DNA from: an uncultured Lachnospiraceae bacterium
Lineage (GTDB): Bacteria; Bacillota; Clostridia; Lachnospirales; Lachnospiraceae
Length of the DNA stretch: 64,000 bases
NCBI GenBank assembly: GCA_944377405.1
Contig: CALWES010000001.1
Span: forward strand, 186,001 to 250,000
Direction of reading: 5' to 3'
Shown: positions 17,381 to 26,095 of the stretch, piece by piece
Position numbering within the stretch: the stretch's first letter is position 1
How the letters are laid out: every line of letters begins with the position of its first letter
The notes under the pieces: model-generated
What the model was told of the DNA's origin: nothing
The model's database searches: none
What the model saw: only the letters and a program-made list of their open reading frames with translations
Program-made: the position numbers and the translations under genes

Positions 17381-18535
17381 TTACTCAGCGTCCTCAGTCT
17401 CGGAAGCCTCTTCAACAGCCTCTACGTCGGTATAAGCGTCTACCACGTCCTCATCCTTCGGCTCTTCCTTCTCCTTCTTTACGGGAGCGGTAAGTGCCTT
17501 GATGGAAAGGGAGATCTTCTTATCCTCGGGGTTGAAGTCCGTTACCTTTGCCTCGATCTCCTGGCCTACCTTAAGCACATCTCCGGGCTTCTCCACACGC
17601 TCGTTGGAGATCTGGGAAACATGAAGCAGGGCGTCGATGCCGGGCTCAAGATTGATGAAGGCGCCGAAGTCAGCCAGACGTGCTACCTTACCGGTAACCA
17701 CGTTGCCTACTGCATACTTGGTTGCAGCCAGTACCCAGGGGTTCTCCTCCGGGAACTTGCGGGTCAGGGCGATCTTGCCGTCGGCAATATCCTTGATCAT
17801 GACCTTCACCTGCTCGCCGGACTTGAAGACCTTCTTCGGGTTCTCGGTCCTGCCCCATCCCATCTCGGAGATGTGAAGCAGTCCGTCTGCTCCGCCAAGA
17901 TCGATGAATGCACCGAAGTCGGTGATGTTCTTAACGGTTCCCTCGATCACATCGCCAACATGGATGCGCTCCATAAGAGCCTCTCTTGCAGCTGCCTTCT
18001 GGGCAATGATGAGGCGCTTTCTGTCACCGATGACTCTGCGCTTCTGGGGATTGTACTCAGTGATGACAAATTCGATCTGCTGTCCTGCATACTTGGACAG
18101 GTCTCTCTCAAACATATCTGATACAAGGCTTGCAGGTACGAATACTCTGGAGCCTTCGTAATCAACGGAAAGTCCGCCGTTTACAACCTTCTCAACGGTA
18201 CCGGTAACCACTTCCTCGTTCTCGAAAGCTTCCCGTACGCGCTGCTGGCTCTTCTCAGCCACGATATCCCTGTGGCTCAGGGAAACAAGGCCCTCGCCGT
18301 CGTTTACTTTTCTGACCTTGGCCTCGATCTCATCTCCAACCTTTACGACAGTTGTGAGATCCAGGGAGGAATCTGCAGAGTAATCGGCTCTGGTGATGAT
18401 TCCATCCGACTTATATCCGATATTCAAAAGGATAGCTTCCGGCTTAACGTCGATTACTTTTCCTGTAACCACCTCTCCTGTACGTATTGTTTTGAAAGAT
18501 TCGTTGAGCATCTCTTCAAAACTCATTTCTGACAT
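17381..18535 (-). CDS. S1 RNA-binding domain protein (RpsA-like, four S1 repeats)
   Basis: 384 residues with four consecutive S1 OB-fold repeats, starting near residues 17, 103, 188 and 273 (each G-x-V-x-G-x-V). Repeats 3 and 4 carry the classical D-F-G-A-F-I-(D/N)-L and L-L-H-(I/V)-S. The acidic tail is not a domain. It corresponds to the Firmicutes short S1 protein. Its ATG lies 20 bases inside the ispH 3' end with GAGGAGG upstream, so translation is coupled. In some clostridia ispH and S1 are fused; here they are separate but overlapping. Confidence 0.93.
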   Translation of the reverse strand: MSEMSFEEMLNESFKTIRTGEVVTGKVIDVKPEAILLNIGYKSDGIITRADYSADSSLDLTTVVKVGDEIEAKVRKVNDGEGLVSLSHRDIVAEKSQQRVREAFENEEVVTGTVEKVVNGGLSVDYEGSRVFVPASLVSDMFERDLSKYAGQQIEFVITEYNPQKRRVIGDRKRLIIAQKAAAREALMERIHVGDVIEGTVKNITDFGAFIDLGGADGLLHISEMGWGRTENPKKVFKSGEQVKVMIKDIADGKIALTRKFPEENPWVLAATKYAVGNVVTGKVARLADFGAFINLEPGIDALLHVSQISNERVEKPGDVLKVGQEIEAKVTDFNPEDKKISLSIKALTAPVKKEKEEPKDEDVVDAYTDVEAVEEASETEDAE

Positions 18536-19394
18536 AGTTTAGAACCTCCTCGATTATGCTTTTTGGGGTTGAAGCCCCGGCAGTAATACCAACGCAACGC
18601 ACAGAATTCAAATTACTATCCCTATCCAACTCTTCGGCAGACTGGATAAAATATGTTTTTCCGCATTGAGATTGGCAGATATCGCGCAGCTTCGCTGTGT
18701 TGGAAGAATTCCTGCCGCCAATGACGATCATGGCATCACACTCCGCCGATAGCGCAGCCGCCTCTGTCTGCCTCATTTGTGTCGCATTGCAAATTGTATT
18801 TATAATGCCTATATTATATTGCCTTTTCCTGAAAATAGCAACAATATCTTCAAATTTTCTGCTGCTGAAAGTTGTCTGGGAAACAAGGCAATATCTGTGA
18901 TTTTTATCCAATGAAAGGGCCTCTGCCTCCTGGGGAGATCCGATCACGATGGCTCGATCACCGATCTGTCCCAGAATCCCCACCACCTCGGGATGGACGG
19001 CGGACCCGGTGACGATGATCTGCTCTCCCGCCGCGTCATGCTCCCGGACGATCTTATGGATCTTCTTTACATAGGGACAGGTGGCATCGATCAGGGTGAT
19101 CCCAAGCTCCGGATCCTGAAGCAATCTGTAAACTTCCGCTCCCACTCCATGGGCTCTGATCACCACCACGGCCTTCTTCAATGTTCCGTCTTCACACATA
19201 CGCCGGAGCATGTCAAAGTCCTTTATGACCTCCACTCCCTGCTTTCGGAAGCCCTCCACTACAAAGTCATTGTGGACGATGGGCCCGTAGGTATAAATAT
19301 GTGTTTTTCCCTCTGCCAGGGCCTGCTCCACCATGTCCACTGCCCGCTGGACACCGTAGCAGAAGCCTGCCGTCTTTGCAACTCTGATCTCCAT
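18516..19394 (-). CDS. ispH: 4-hydroxy-3-methylbut-2-enyl diphosphate reductase IspH
   Basis: 292 residues. Last step of the MEP isoprenoid pathway, a [4Fe-4S] enzyme. Cluster ligands are Cys in G-F-C-Y-G-V (about 12), D-A-T-C-P-Y (about 105) and T-I-C-N-A-T (about 204). Active-site H-N-D-F-V, R-A-H-G-V and S-N-T-A-K-L motifs are present. Starts one base after the cmk stop, in the cmk-ispH-S1 operon. Confidence 0.97.
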   Translation of the reverse strand: MEIRVAKTAGFCYGVQRAVDMVEQALAEGKTHIYTYGPIVHNDFVVEGFRKQGVEVIKDFDMLRRMCEDGTLKKAVVVIRAHGVGAEVYRLLQDPELGITLIDATCPYVKKIHKIVREHDAAGEQIIVTGSAVHPEVVGILGQIGDRAIVIGSPQEAEALSLDKNHRYCLVSQTTFSSRKFEDIVAIFRKRQYNIGIINTICNATQMRQTEAAALSAECDAMIVIGGRNSSNTAKLRDICQSQCGKTYFIQSAEELDRDSNLNSVRCVGITAGASTPKSIIEEVLNYVRNEF

Positions 19395-19395
19395 G

Positions 19396-20088
19396 TTAAA
19401 ACTGCTTTCCTGTTTTCCGACTGAGGGCCTCCACGATCCTTAAGACCACTTCCTCCTCCGTAAGGCTGGTGCTGTCCAGAAGGATCGCGTCCTCCGCCTG
19501 ACGCAGGGGAGCATTTTCCCGATTGGAATCCCTGTGATCCCGGTCCCGGATCTCCGCCTCGATCTCCGAAAGGGTGGCTCCCTGAAGCTTTCCCTGCTGG
19601 CGCAGCTGCTCATACCTGCGCTCCGCCCTGATCCGGGGGCTTGCGGTAAGAAACACCTTGAGGGTGGCCTCCGGAAGCACCACGGTGCCGATGTCCCGGC
19701 CGTCCATGATCACGTCGGCCGTCCTGGCCAGCTCCCGCTGCAGGGACAGAAGTCTTGCCCGCACCGCTGCATACTGGGAAGACTTGGAAGCCATGGCAGA
19801 GACGGTCTCCTCCCGCAGCTTTCCTGTCACGTCCTCTCCGTTCAGGAGCACGTGCTGGGTTCCGTCGGGATAGCTGATGCTCACCTCTGCTCCGGCTGCG
19901 GCCTCCGAGATCCCCGCCTCATCCTCCGGGGCCAGTTCCTTCTCAATAAAATAAAGGGCAAGAGCCCGGTACATGGCTCCCGTGTCCACATATACCCAGG
20001 ACAGCTTCTCCGCAATGGCCTTGGCCACTGTAGATTTTCCCGCCCCTGCAGGGCCGTCCAGAGCAATGCTGTAATGTATTTCTGACAT
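19396..20088 (-). CDS. cmk: Cytidylate kinase
   Basis: 230 residues, the long bacterial Cmk form. P-loop G-P-A-G-A-G-K-S-T at 12-20, the D-T-G-A-M-Y-R CMP-binding segment, and D-G-R-D-I-G-T-V-V. Converts CMP/dCMP to diphosphates. First gene of cmk-ispH-S1. An extended -10 (TGC TATACT, AGTATA at 20126-20131 on plus) lies about 38 bases upstream of the ATG. Confidence 0.97.
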   Translation of the reverse strand: MSEIHYSIALDGPAGAGKSTVAKAIAEKLSWVYVDTGAMYRALALYFIEKELAPEDEAGISEAAAGAEVSISYPDGTQHVLLNGEDVTGKLREETVSAMASKSSQYAAVRARLLSLQRELARTADVIMDGRDIGTVVLPEATLKVFLTASPRIRAERRYEQLRQQGKLQGATLSEIEAEIRDRDHRDSNRENAPLRQAEDAILLDSTSLTEEEVVLRIVEALSRKTGKQF

Positions 20089-20125
20089 AGTTTTCTTATC
20101 TCCTGTTTTTCATTGCACGACAGAC

Positions 20126-20178
20126 AGTATAGCATAAAAGCCGTTTCTTTGCCACTTTTTGCGGGATCGATGTTATAA
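20126..20178. promoter_or_regulatory. Divergent promoters for cmk (minus) and the GH13 gene (plus)
   Basis: Minus: extended -10 TGCTATACT at 20126-20134. Plus: TATAAT at 20173-20178, with TTGCCA at a long 19-base spacing. The plus -10 rules out any plus-strand start codon at 20178. Confidence 0.6.
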
Positions 20179-20207
20179 TGAAGCAAAGTGTACGGGAGGT
20201 TATGAAA

Positions 20208-21512
20208 ATGTGGTTTGAAGAAAGCGTGATCTACCAGATCTATCCCTTCGGCTTCTGCGGCGCACCGGATGTCAATGACGGCATTCCCGTAAGCAGGATC
20301 CGGAAGGTGGCGGAGTGGATCCCCCATATGAAGGAGCTAGGCATTACGGCTCTCTATCTCTGCCCCGTCTGGGAATCGGACCGGCACGGCTATGATACCC
20401 GGGACTTTCAGCGGCTGGACTGCCGTCTTGGAAGCAATCAGGACCTGAAGGAGCTTGCCTGCGCCCTCCATGAAAACGGGATCCGGCTGATCCTGGACGG
20501 AGTATTCCACCATGTGGGAAGGGGCTTCTGGGCCTTTTTGGATCTGCTGAAAAACCGGGAGGGCTCCCGGTACAAAAACTGGTTCTGCGGAGTGGACTTT
20601 TATGGAAACAACGAATACCAGGACGGACTTTGCTACCAGGGCTGGGAGGGCCATAACGAACTGGTAAGCCTGAACCTCGGCGAACCGGAGGTCCGGCAGC
20701 ATATTTTTGAAAGCGTGGAGTTCTGGATCCGGGAATTTGACATAGATGGGATCCGTCTGGATGTGGCCTACAGCCTGCCGGATTTCTTCCTCCGGGAGCT
20801 CCGGAGCTTTGTCAACAGCAAAAAACAGGAATTCTTCCTGGTAGGAGAAATGATCCACGGAGATTACAGACGGGTCATGAATCCGGAAATGGCGGACAGC
20901 GTCACCAACTATCAGGCCTATAAGGGCATGTGGTCCAGCTTCAACGACGCCAACTTCTTCGAGATCAACTACACCCTGAACCAGCATTTCAACCAGATGT
21001 ATCCCGGGGCCCATCTGCTGAGCTTCCTGGACAATCACGATGTGGACCGGGTGGCCAGCATCCTGAAGGATCCGGCTCACCTGCCCCTGATCTACGGGCT
21101 TCTCTTCGCAGTCCCGGGCATCCCCTGCATCTATTACGGCAGCGAATGGGGTGCGGAGGGAAGGCGCACAAAGGACAGCGACGCAGCTCTCCGCCCCTGT
21201 TTTGAAAAGCCGGAGCACAATGAGCTTACGGAGCTTATAGCAAAGCTTGCCCGGATCCGCAGGCAGCGGAAGGAGCTTTGCTACGGCGGCTATCGGACCC
21301 TGTTCCTGACAAACCGTCAGATCGTTTTTGAACGGGCCTACCAGGATCAGCGGCTGATCTGTGCCATCAACCTGGAGGCTTCCTCCTTCCGGGCAGATCT
21401 CCCCGGGGCTCCCTCTTCCGCTCTGGACCTGATCTCCGGAAATACGGTGGAGCTTTCCTCCGGCCTGGAGCTTCCACCCTGCTCCTTTCTGTATCTGGTA
21501 GAAAAGGCCTGA
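20208..21512 (+). CDS. Glycoside hydrolase family 13 (alpha-amylase family)
   Basis: 434 residues, cytoplasmic (no signal peptide). The (beta/alpha)8 barrel shows all four GH13 regions: D-G-V-F-H-H (about 97), G-I-R-L-D-V-A-Y with nucleophile Asp185, L-V-G-E with acid Glu214, and F-L-D-N-H-D with Asp278. The start is the ATG at 20208 (M-W-F-E-E), 8 bases after GGGAGG; the upstream ATG overlaps the promoter. Likely acts on alpha-1,4 glucans or maltooligosaccharides. It is followed by an alpha/beta hydrolase 28 bases later. Substrate not inferred further. Confidence 0.92.
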   Translation: MWFEESVIYQIYPFGFCGAPDVNDGIPVSRIRKVAEWIPHMKELGITALYLCPVWESDRHGYDTRDFQRLDCRLGSNQDLKELACALHENGIRLILDGVFHHVGRGFWAFLDLLKNREGSRYKNWFCGVDFYGNNEYQDGLCYQGWEGHNELVSLNLGEPEVRQHIFESVEFWIREFDIDGIRLDVAYSLPDFFLRELRSFVNSKKQEFFLVGEMIHGDYRRVMNPEMADSVTNYQAYKGMWSSFNDANFFEINYTLNQHFNQMYPGAHLLSFLDNHDVDRVASILKDPAHLPLIYGLLFAVPGIPCIYYGSEWGAEGRRTKDSDAALRPCFEKPEHNELTELIAKLARIRRQRKELCYGGYRTLFLTNRQIVFERAYQDQRLICAINLEASSFRADLPGAPSSALDLISGNTVELSSGLELPPCSFLYLVEKA

Positions 21513-21540
21513 ACCCCTGTAAAAAAATCGGGAGGTAACA

Positions 21541-22446
21541 ATGAAACGAGAAGAACTGACCCTTCATTCCGATTTCGACGGGCTTCCCCTGTCCCTGCTT
21601 CTGATCCTGCCGGAGGGAAGGCCGAAGGGGATCCTGCAGATCTCCCACGGTATGGAGGAGCATAAGGAACGTTATGAGCCCTTTATGGCCTTTCTTGCAG
21701 AACAGGGCTACGGCTCCGTCATCCATGATCACCGGGGCCACGGAAAAAGCGTAAGGGATCCGGAGGATCTGGGATATTTTTATACGGAGGATATCCGGGC
21801 CATCACCGATGATCTCCGGAAGGTCTCCGACCATATCCTCTCCCGCTTTCCGGACACGCCCCTCTTTTTGCTGGGGCACAGCATGGGAAGCCTTGTGGCA
21901 CGGGTCCTGATGAAGGACCGGGATGAGATCTTCCGGAAGCTGATCCTCTGCGGGCCGCCCACGAAGAACAACGGCGTATACCTGGCCCTGCTCCTTACAC
22001 GCCTGTCTATCTTCCTGCGGGGAAGCCGCTTCCGCAATCCCCTTATGAACCGGCTGGCTCTCGGTGCGGCAAACAGGAAGTTCCGGACGGAAAGCGCCTG
22101 GATCAGCAGTGATCCCGATACGGTGGAGAGGTTCCGGAAGGATCCCCTCTGCGGCTTTCTTTTTACGAATAACGGGTTTTACAACCTCTTTATCCTGACG
22201 AAGGAGGCCTGCAGCAAAAGGGGCTTTCAGGTCCGTAACCCGCAGCTTCCCATTCTCCTCATTGCAGGAAGGGAGGACCCCATCATCCGTTCCCCGAAGC
22301 ATTTCTACCGTCTGGAGGCCTTCCTTCGGGACCTGGGATACCGGAATGTCAGGAGCATCCTCTATCCCGGCATGCGCCACGAGCTCCTGAATGAAAAGGA
22401 CCGCCGGAGGGTCTGGCAGGACCTTCTGGATTTTCTGGAGGAATGA
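21541..22446 (+). CDS. Alpha/beta hydrolase (monoacylglycerol lipase/lysophospholipase-like)
   Basis: 301 residues, serine hydrolase_4 type. Oxyanion region S-H-G-M-E-E-H-K-E-R-Y, nucleophile elbow G-H-S-M-G-S with Ser114, acid in A-G-R-E-D-P-I, and His in G-M-R-H-E-L-L. D-H-R-G-H-G-K-S near 63-70 is typical of monoacylglycerol lipase-like proteins. SD GGGAGG before ATG. No signal peptide. Ends before a strong terminator. Substrate unknown. Confidence 0.9.
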   Translation: MKREELTLHSDFDGLPLSLLLILPEGRPKGILQISHGMEEHKERYEPFMAFLAEQGYGSVIHDHRGHGKSVRDPEDLGYFYTEDIRAITDDLRKVSDHILSRFPDTPLFLLGHSMGSLVARVLMKDRDEIFRKLILCGPPTKNNGVYLALLLTRLSIFLRGSRFRNPLMNRLALGAANRKFRTESAWISSDPDTVERFRKDPLCGFLFTNNGFYNLFILTKEACSKRGFQVRNPQLPILLIAGREDPIIRSPKHFYRLEAFLRDLGYRNVRSILYPGMRHELLNEKDRRRVWQDLLDFLEE

Positions 22447-22467
22447 TCCTTCAAAAGGGCAGAAATC

Positions 22468-22508
22468 AGCCCCGGAACAGGTGAAAGCACCTTGTTCCGG
22501 GGCTTTTT
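22468..22508 (+). terminator. Terminator of the GH13-hydrolase operon
   Basis: Stem AGCCCCGGAACA(A)GGTG / ...TTGTTCCGGGGCT of 15 or more pairs with an AAA-containing loop, followed by TTTTT. It reads T-poor toward minus. Confidence 0.9.
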
Positions 22509-22510
22509 CA

Positions 22511-22774
22511 TTAACAGTATTTATCCCGTCTGGACTGGAGCTGTCCCTCAAGAGGAACGATGTCATAGTATTCCGCCTGCTTTTCTTCGATGCAGGCCCT
22601 TGCCGCCTCCACATCTTCGGGCTCCAGCATAAGGGAGATCCCGCAGGAAAGCTTTCCCTGTATGGCCCTGGGAGCCGGTGCGATCCGGTTCGGGATCCCT
22701 GCCCCATCCAGCAGCTCATGGAGGTACAGGCCCTGCTCGTGGTTTGCAAAGAGGATATAATATTTCAGGCTCAT
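22511..22774 (-). CDS. DUF3343 domain protein
   Basis: 87 residues. A small protein with Y-Y-I-L-F-A-N-H at the start and P-A-P-R-A-I-Q-G-K-L-S-C-G-I-S-L in the middle, the pattern of DUF3343 (putative Se/S carrier). The conserved Cys near 44 precedes G. Overlaps the 2-hydroxyacyl-CoA dehydratase-like gene by 4 bases. Usually found beside selenium/sulfur-trafficking and EF2568-like desulfurase genes, as here. Function inferred only from context. Confidence 0.8.
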   Translation of the reverse strand: MSLKYYILFANHEQGLYLHELLDGAGIPNRIAPAPRAIQGKLSCGISLMLEPEDVEAARACIEEKQAEYYDIVPLEGQLQSRRDKYC

Positions 22775-24051
22775 GATTCTGCGCCCAGCATCTCGATAAA
22801 GGCGCTGATCCTGGTGCGGAGCTGTCCTGCGTCGCTGTCCGTGTAATCCGTCTCCAGGGAAAGGACCGGAACGCCCGCTTCCTTCAGGGCTCTTGTTACG
22901 CTGTATTTTTCCGTGTCATAGAGGCAGCAGAACTTCAGGCTGCAGTCGATGACGCCGTCTGCCTGGTATTCCTTTACCAGACGCAGGATATCCTCGATCC
23001 GGCCCTGGTTCGGGGTGAAGCATGCGCAGTTTGTCTTCATATAGCGCTCGGAAAGAGCCATATACTGCTCATCCAGGGTGGTCTTCGTCTCATCCACCAG
23101 ATTCTCGAAGTATCTGGTTCCCGTACACATCTCCTCGCAGACAACGGCAGCTCCGCTGGTCTCGATGATGTTATGGAGCTTCCAGTTGGGCACTGCCAGA
23201 GGCGTTCCCGTCACCAGGATCCGCTTGGTGCCTTCCTTTACGACGCTGACGCCGTCCCTGATCCTCTGCTCCAGTTCATCCGCCAGGCGGTTGCACATCT
23301 GTGCACAGCGCTCCGGGTCGTCGAAGAAGGAGATCTGGGTCATGAGAAGGGCGTCCCTTCCGGAGATGGGTAGGCACTTTGATTTTCTGCAGTCGTAAAC
23401 CCTCTGAAGGGCCTTTCTCTTTTCATTGATGATATGGATGGCCTCTCCCAGATTTTCTGCCGTGATCCGGTTTCCGGTGAACTCCTCTACCTTTTCGGCA
23501 AAGGCCTTGATCTCCTCCTTCCAGCGAAGGATATCCTGGGGACGCTTCATCTGGGGCACATCCATGATATACATGGGGATATCCTCTCCCAGGATCTCGT
23601 AGGCCTTCTTCTTTCCGTCACAGGTGGTCTCGCCCACATACATGTCTGCGATCCGGAAGAAGGGGCAGGTCTTTCCAAGCCTTGCTCCCACGGAAGCCTT
23701 GATCAGAGGACAGGTATTTGCCGGAAGGACCGTCTCCCCATCCGGCACCCAGAACTGGGAACCGCCGCAGAGGCCGGTCACGATCCCCTTTGCTGCAATG
23801 ATCACCTCGTCGGGCACATAGACGCAGAAGGTACCGAAGACCTTCCTGCCCTTTTTCTGTTCCTCAATGAGCTCCGCCGGACGGATCCCGTGGACCTCGG
23901 AGATCACCATATCCCAGAAATCCATGGCCTTCGGCCGGTTCTCCTGGGTCAGGAACACATCTCCCACTGCCGTAGGGAGCACCTGGCACAGCAGGTCATG
24001 ATTTTCCAGATCCATTCCAAGATCATCCCACATTTTTCTGTAATCTGACAT
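22771..24051 (-). CDS. 2-hydroxyacyl-CoA dehydratase family protein, double-cubane-type reductase
   Basis: 426 residues. HgdB/FldC-like fold with Cys ligands in N-T-C-P-L-I-K, K-T-C-P-F-F and G-E-T-T-C-D-G-K-K-K, further E-E-M-C-T-G and N-C-A-C. The V-G-E-T-T-C-D-G motif is that of double-cubane cluster proteins that reduce small molecules with ATP-dependent electron delivery. A partner activase (HgdC-type ASKHA ATPase) is not in this window. Coupled by 4 bases to the DUF3343 gene; cysteine desulfurase lies 59 bases upstream. Confidence 0.85.
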   Translation of the reverse strand: MSDYRKMWDDLGMDLENHDLLCQVLPTAVGDVFLTQENRPKAMDFWDMVISEVHGIRPAELIEEQKKGRKVFGTFCVYVPDEVIIAAKGIVTGLCGGSQFWVPDGETVLPANTCPLIKASVGARLGKTCPFFRIADMYVGETTCDGKKKAYEILGEDIPMYIMDVPQMKRPQDILRWKEEIKAFAEKVEEFTGNRITAENLGEAIHIINEKRKALQRVYDCRKSKCLPISGRDALLMTQISFFDDPERCAQMCNRLADELEQRIRDGVSVVKEGTKRILVTGTPLAVPNWKLHNIIETSGAAVVCEEMCTGTRYFENLVDETKTTLDEQYMALSERYMKTNCACFTPNQGRIEDILRLVKEYQADGVIDCSLKFCCLYDTEKYSVTRALKEAGVPVLSLETDYTDSDAGQLRTRISAFIEMLGAES

Positions 24052-24110
24052 CTTTCTTCTCCTTTACCTTTTGATATATCCTTTTTCTGTTTCTTTTTAC
24101 GTTTTCCCCC

Positions 24111-25244
24111 TCATGCCTCCGCAAGCTCTCTGACAGCCCGGATCCCAAGATCGATCTCCTCCCGGGTATTGAAGCAGGAGAAGCTGAAGCGTACCGCTCC
24201 CTGCTCCGCCGTTCCCAGGGCCTCATGCATCCTGGGGGCGCAGTGAGCGCCGCTCCTTACGGCGATCCCATGCTCCTGGAACAGACAGTCCGCCACTTCT
24301 CCGGAGCTGTAGTCCCGGATATTGAGGCAAACGATGGGGGCCCGCAGGGGAGCCGAAAAATCACCGTATACCCTGACGCCCGGTATCCCGGAGATCCCCT
24401 CATAAAAGCGCTGCATCAGTTCATGTTCCCATTCGTACCGCTCCGGGTGGGCATTGAGGTAGTCGATGGCTGCGGAAAGTCCCGCAATGCCATGGCCGTT
24501 CAGGGTCCCTGCCTCAAGCCGGGTTGGCATCTCCTCCGGCTGTTCCTTCAGATAGGAAAGGACTCCGGTACCGCCCACCTTAAAGGGAGCGATCTCCACC
24601 CCTTCCCGTATGCAGAGGCCGCCGGTGCCCTGGGGTCCCAGCATGGACTTGTGCCCCGTAAAGCAGAGCACATCGATCCCCATATCCTCCATGTCGATGG
24701 GAAGGATGCCTGCGGTCTGAGAGGCATCCACAATAAACAGGATCCCTCGGTCCTTTGCCAGCCTTCCGATCCGCTTTACATCCACCAGATTCCCCGTCAG
24801 ATTCGAGGCATGGGTACAGATGATGGCCTTCGTGTTTTTCCGGATCAGCTCAGGAAAGGCTTCGTATACCGGCCTCCCAAGGGCATCCGTCGGCACAAAG
24901 GAAAGCTCCGTTCCCCGCTCCCGCTGGAGGCGGTAAAGGGGTCTTAAAACAGAGTTGTGTTCCAGCTCTGTGGTGATCACATGGTTCCCGGCACCGATCA
25001 GCCCTGATATGGCTATATTCAGGGCCTCCGTGGAATTGCAGGTAAAGACCACGTGGTCGGCTCTTTTGCAATTAAAAAAAGCAGCGACCTTTTTTCTCGC
25101 CTCATAGATGGTCATGGATGCGTGGATCACGCCGTCATGTCCGCCCCTTCCTGCATTTCCAAGGGAGCACATGGCCGCTGCCACCGCATCGACCACCTCT
25201 TTCGGTTTCTTCAAGGTCGTTGCTGCATTGTCCAGGTATATCAT
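24111..25244 (-). CDS. Cysteine desulfurase family protein (EF2568-like)
   Basis: 377 residues, PLP aminotransferase class V. Y-L-D-N-A-A-T-T at 3-10, Schiff-base Lys in T-G-H-K-S-M-L-G-P-Q-G, and a Cys in S-G-A-H-C-A-P-R that would carry the persulfide. The pattern matches TIGR01977-type proteins near selenium and sulfur genes rather than IscS/SufS housekeeping enzymes. Upstream of the dehydratase-like and DUF3343 genes on the same strand, so likely one sulfur/selenium-handling operon. Selenium use is inference. Confidence 0.88.
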   Translation of the reverse strand: MIYLDNAATTLKKPKEVVDAVAAAMCSLGNAGRGGHDGVIHASMTIYEARKKVAAFFNCKRADHVVFTCNSTEALNIAISGLIGAGNHVITTELEHNSVLRPLYRLQRERGTELSFVPTDALGRPVYEAFPELIRKNTKAIICTHASNLTGNLVDVKRIGRLAKDRGILFIVDASQTAGILPIDMEDMGIDVLCFTGHKSMLGPQGTGGLCIREGVEIAPFKVGGTGVLSYLKEQPEEMPTRLEAGTLNGHGIAGLSAAIDYLNAHPERYEWEHELMQRFYEGISGIPGVRVYGDFSAPLRAPIVCLNIRDYSSGEVADCLFQEHGIAVRSGAHCAPRMHEALGTAEQGAVRFSFSCFNTREEIDLGIRAVRELAEA

Positions 25245-25383
25245 TCCAGGCCCCTGCTTTCTTTGAACAATATAGATAAGAAAACAGTATCATAAAGGGG
25301 AATGATACAGCAAGTTTTATAAAATTTTATAATATTCAAAAGAGGGATTATTTCCGCCGCCGAAGCTGCCGCTGCACATCACC

Positions 25384-26079
25384 TTAACGGATCTCGCCCT
25401 TTTCTCTGAAAAAGTCGATGCACCGGTCGGCCATGATCTCCATGGGGTCCCGGTAAAAGCTGTCTAAGGCCAGCTGCTTTTTCACCACGGAAAGCTCCGT
25501 GCAGGCCAGGATCGCAGCTGCGCAGCCCTGCTCTAAAAGCTCCTTTCCGATCTCTCCGAAAACTTCTGCGTCTGCAGGCTTTCCCATCTTGATCCTCTCG
25601 TAAATGGTATACATGACCTTTTTCTGGCATTCCTCCGAGGGCACGTAGGGAAGGATCCCGTTTTTCTCAAACTCCTTCTGGTAAAGCCCCGTGCGGATGG
25701 TGCCGTCCGTAGCCAGGATCGCCACCGGTTTTCCGGAGAAGTCCTTCCGAAGCTCCCGGGCCGTCTCCCGGATCATGTGGATAAAGGGGATGTTCACGTC
25801 CTTTTCGATCATGTCCACGAAATAATGGGCCGTATTGCAGGTGACCGCAATGGCGTCGCAGCCCTGAAGCTCCAGGATCATGGCGTCCTTCAGCATCTTC
25901 CTGCGGACCTCCTCCGTTTCCCCGGACAGGATGGCTCCGGTCCTGTCGGGCATGTCCGCGTGATTCAGGATGATCATATTCAGATTGTCCTGATCCCCTT
26001 TTGCCTCGGTCTTATCGATGATCATATCGTAGAACAAAGAGGTGGCAAGGGGGCCCATACCCCCGATCACTCCCAGCAT
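25384..26079 (-). CDS. Aspartate/glutamate racemase family protein
   Basis: 231 residues. PLP-independent racemase with the two catalytic Cys in A-V-T-C-N-T (Cys81) and A-C-T-E-L (about 193). G-G-M-G-P-L-A-T at 6-13 is the substrate-binding start. Distinct from peptidoglycan MurI by length and sequence. Last gene of the DppA-like/P1 peptidase/racemase set, 16 bases after the P1 gene. The combination suggests handling of D-amino-acid peptides. Confidence 0.87.
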   Translation of the reverse strand: MLGVIGGMGPLATSLFYDMIIDKTEAKGDQDNLNMIILNHADMPDRTGAILSGETEEVRRKMLKDAMILELQGCDAIAVTCNTAHYFVDMIEKDVNIPFIHMIRETARELRKDFSGKPVAILATDGTIRTGLYQKEFEKNGILPYVPSEECQKKVMYTIYERIKMGKPADAEVFGEIGKELLEQGCAAAILACTELSVVKKQLALDSFYRDPMEIMADRCIDFFREKGEIR

Positions 26080-26095
26080 GGCATTTTCTCCTCTC

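Noticed and set aside
21367..22749. Minus-strand frame of 460 codons opposite the hydrolase
   Set aside because: Antisense to a well-supported serine hydrolase; no motif and low-complexity composition.
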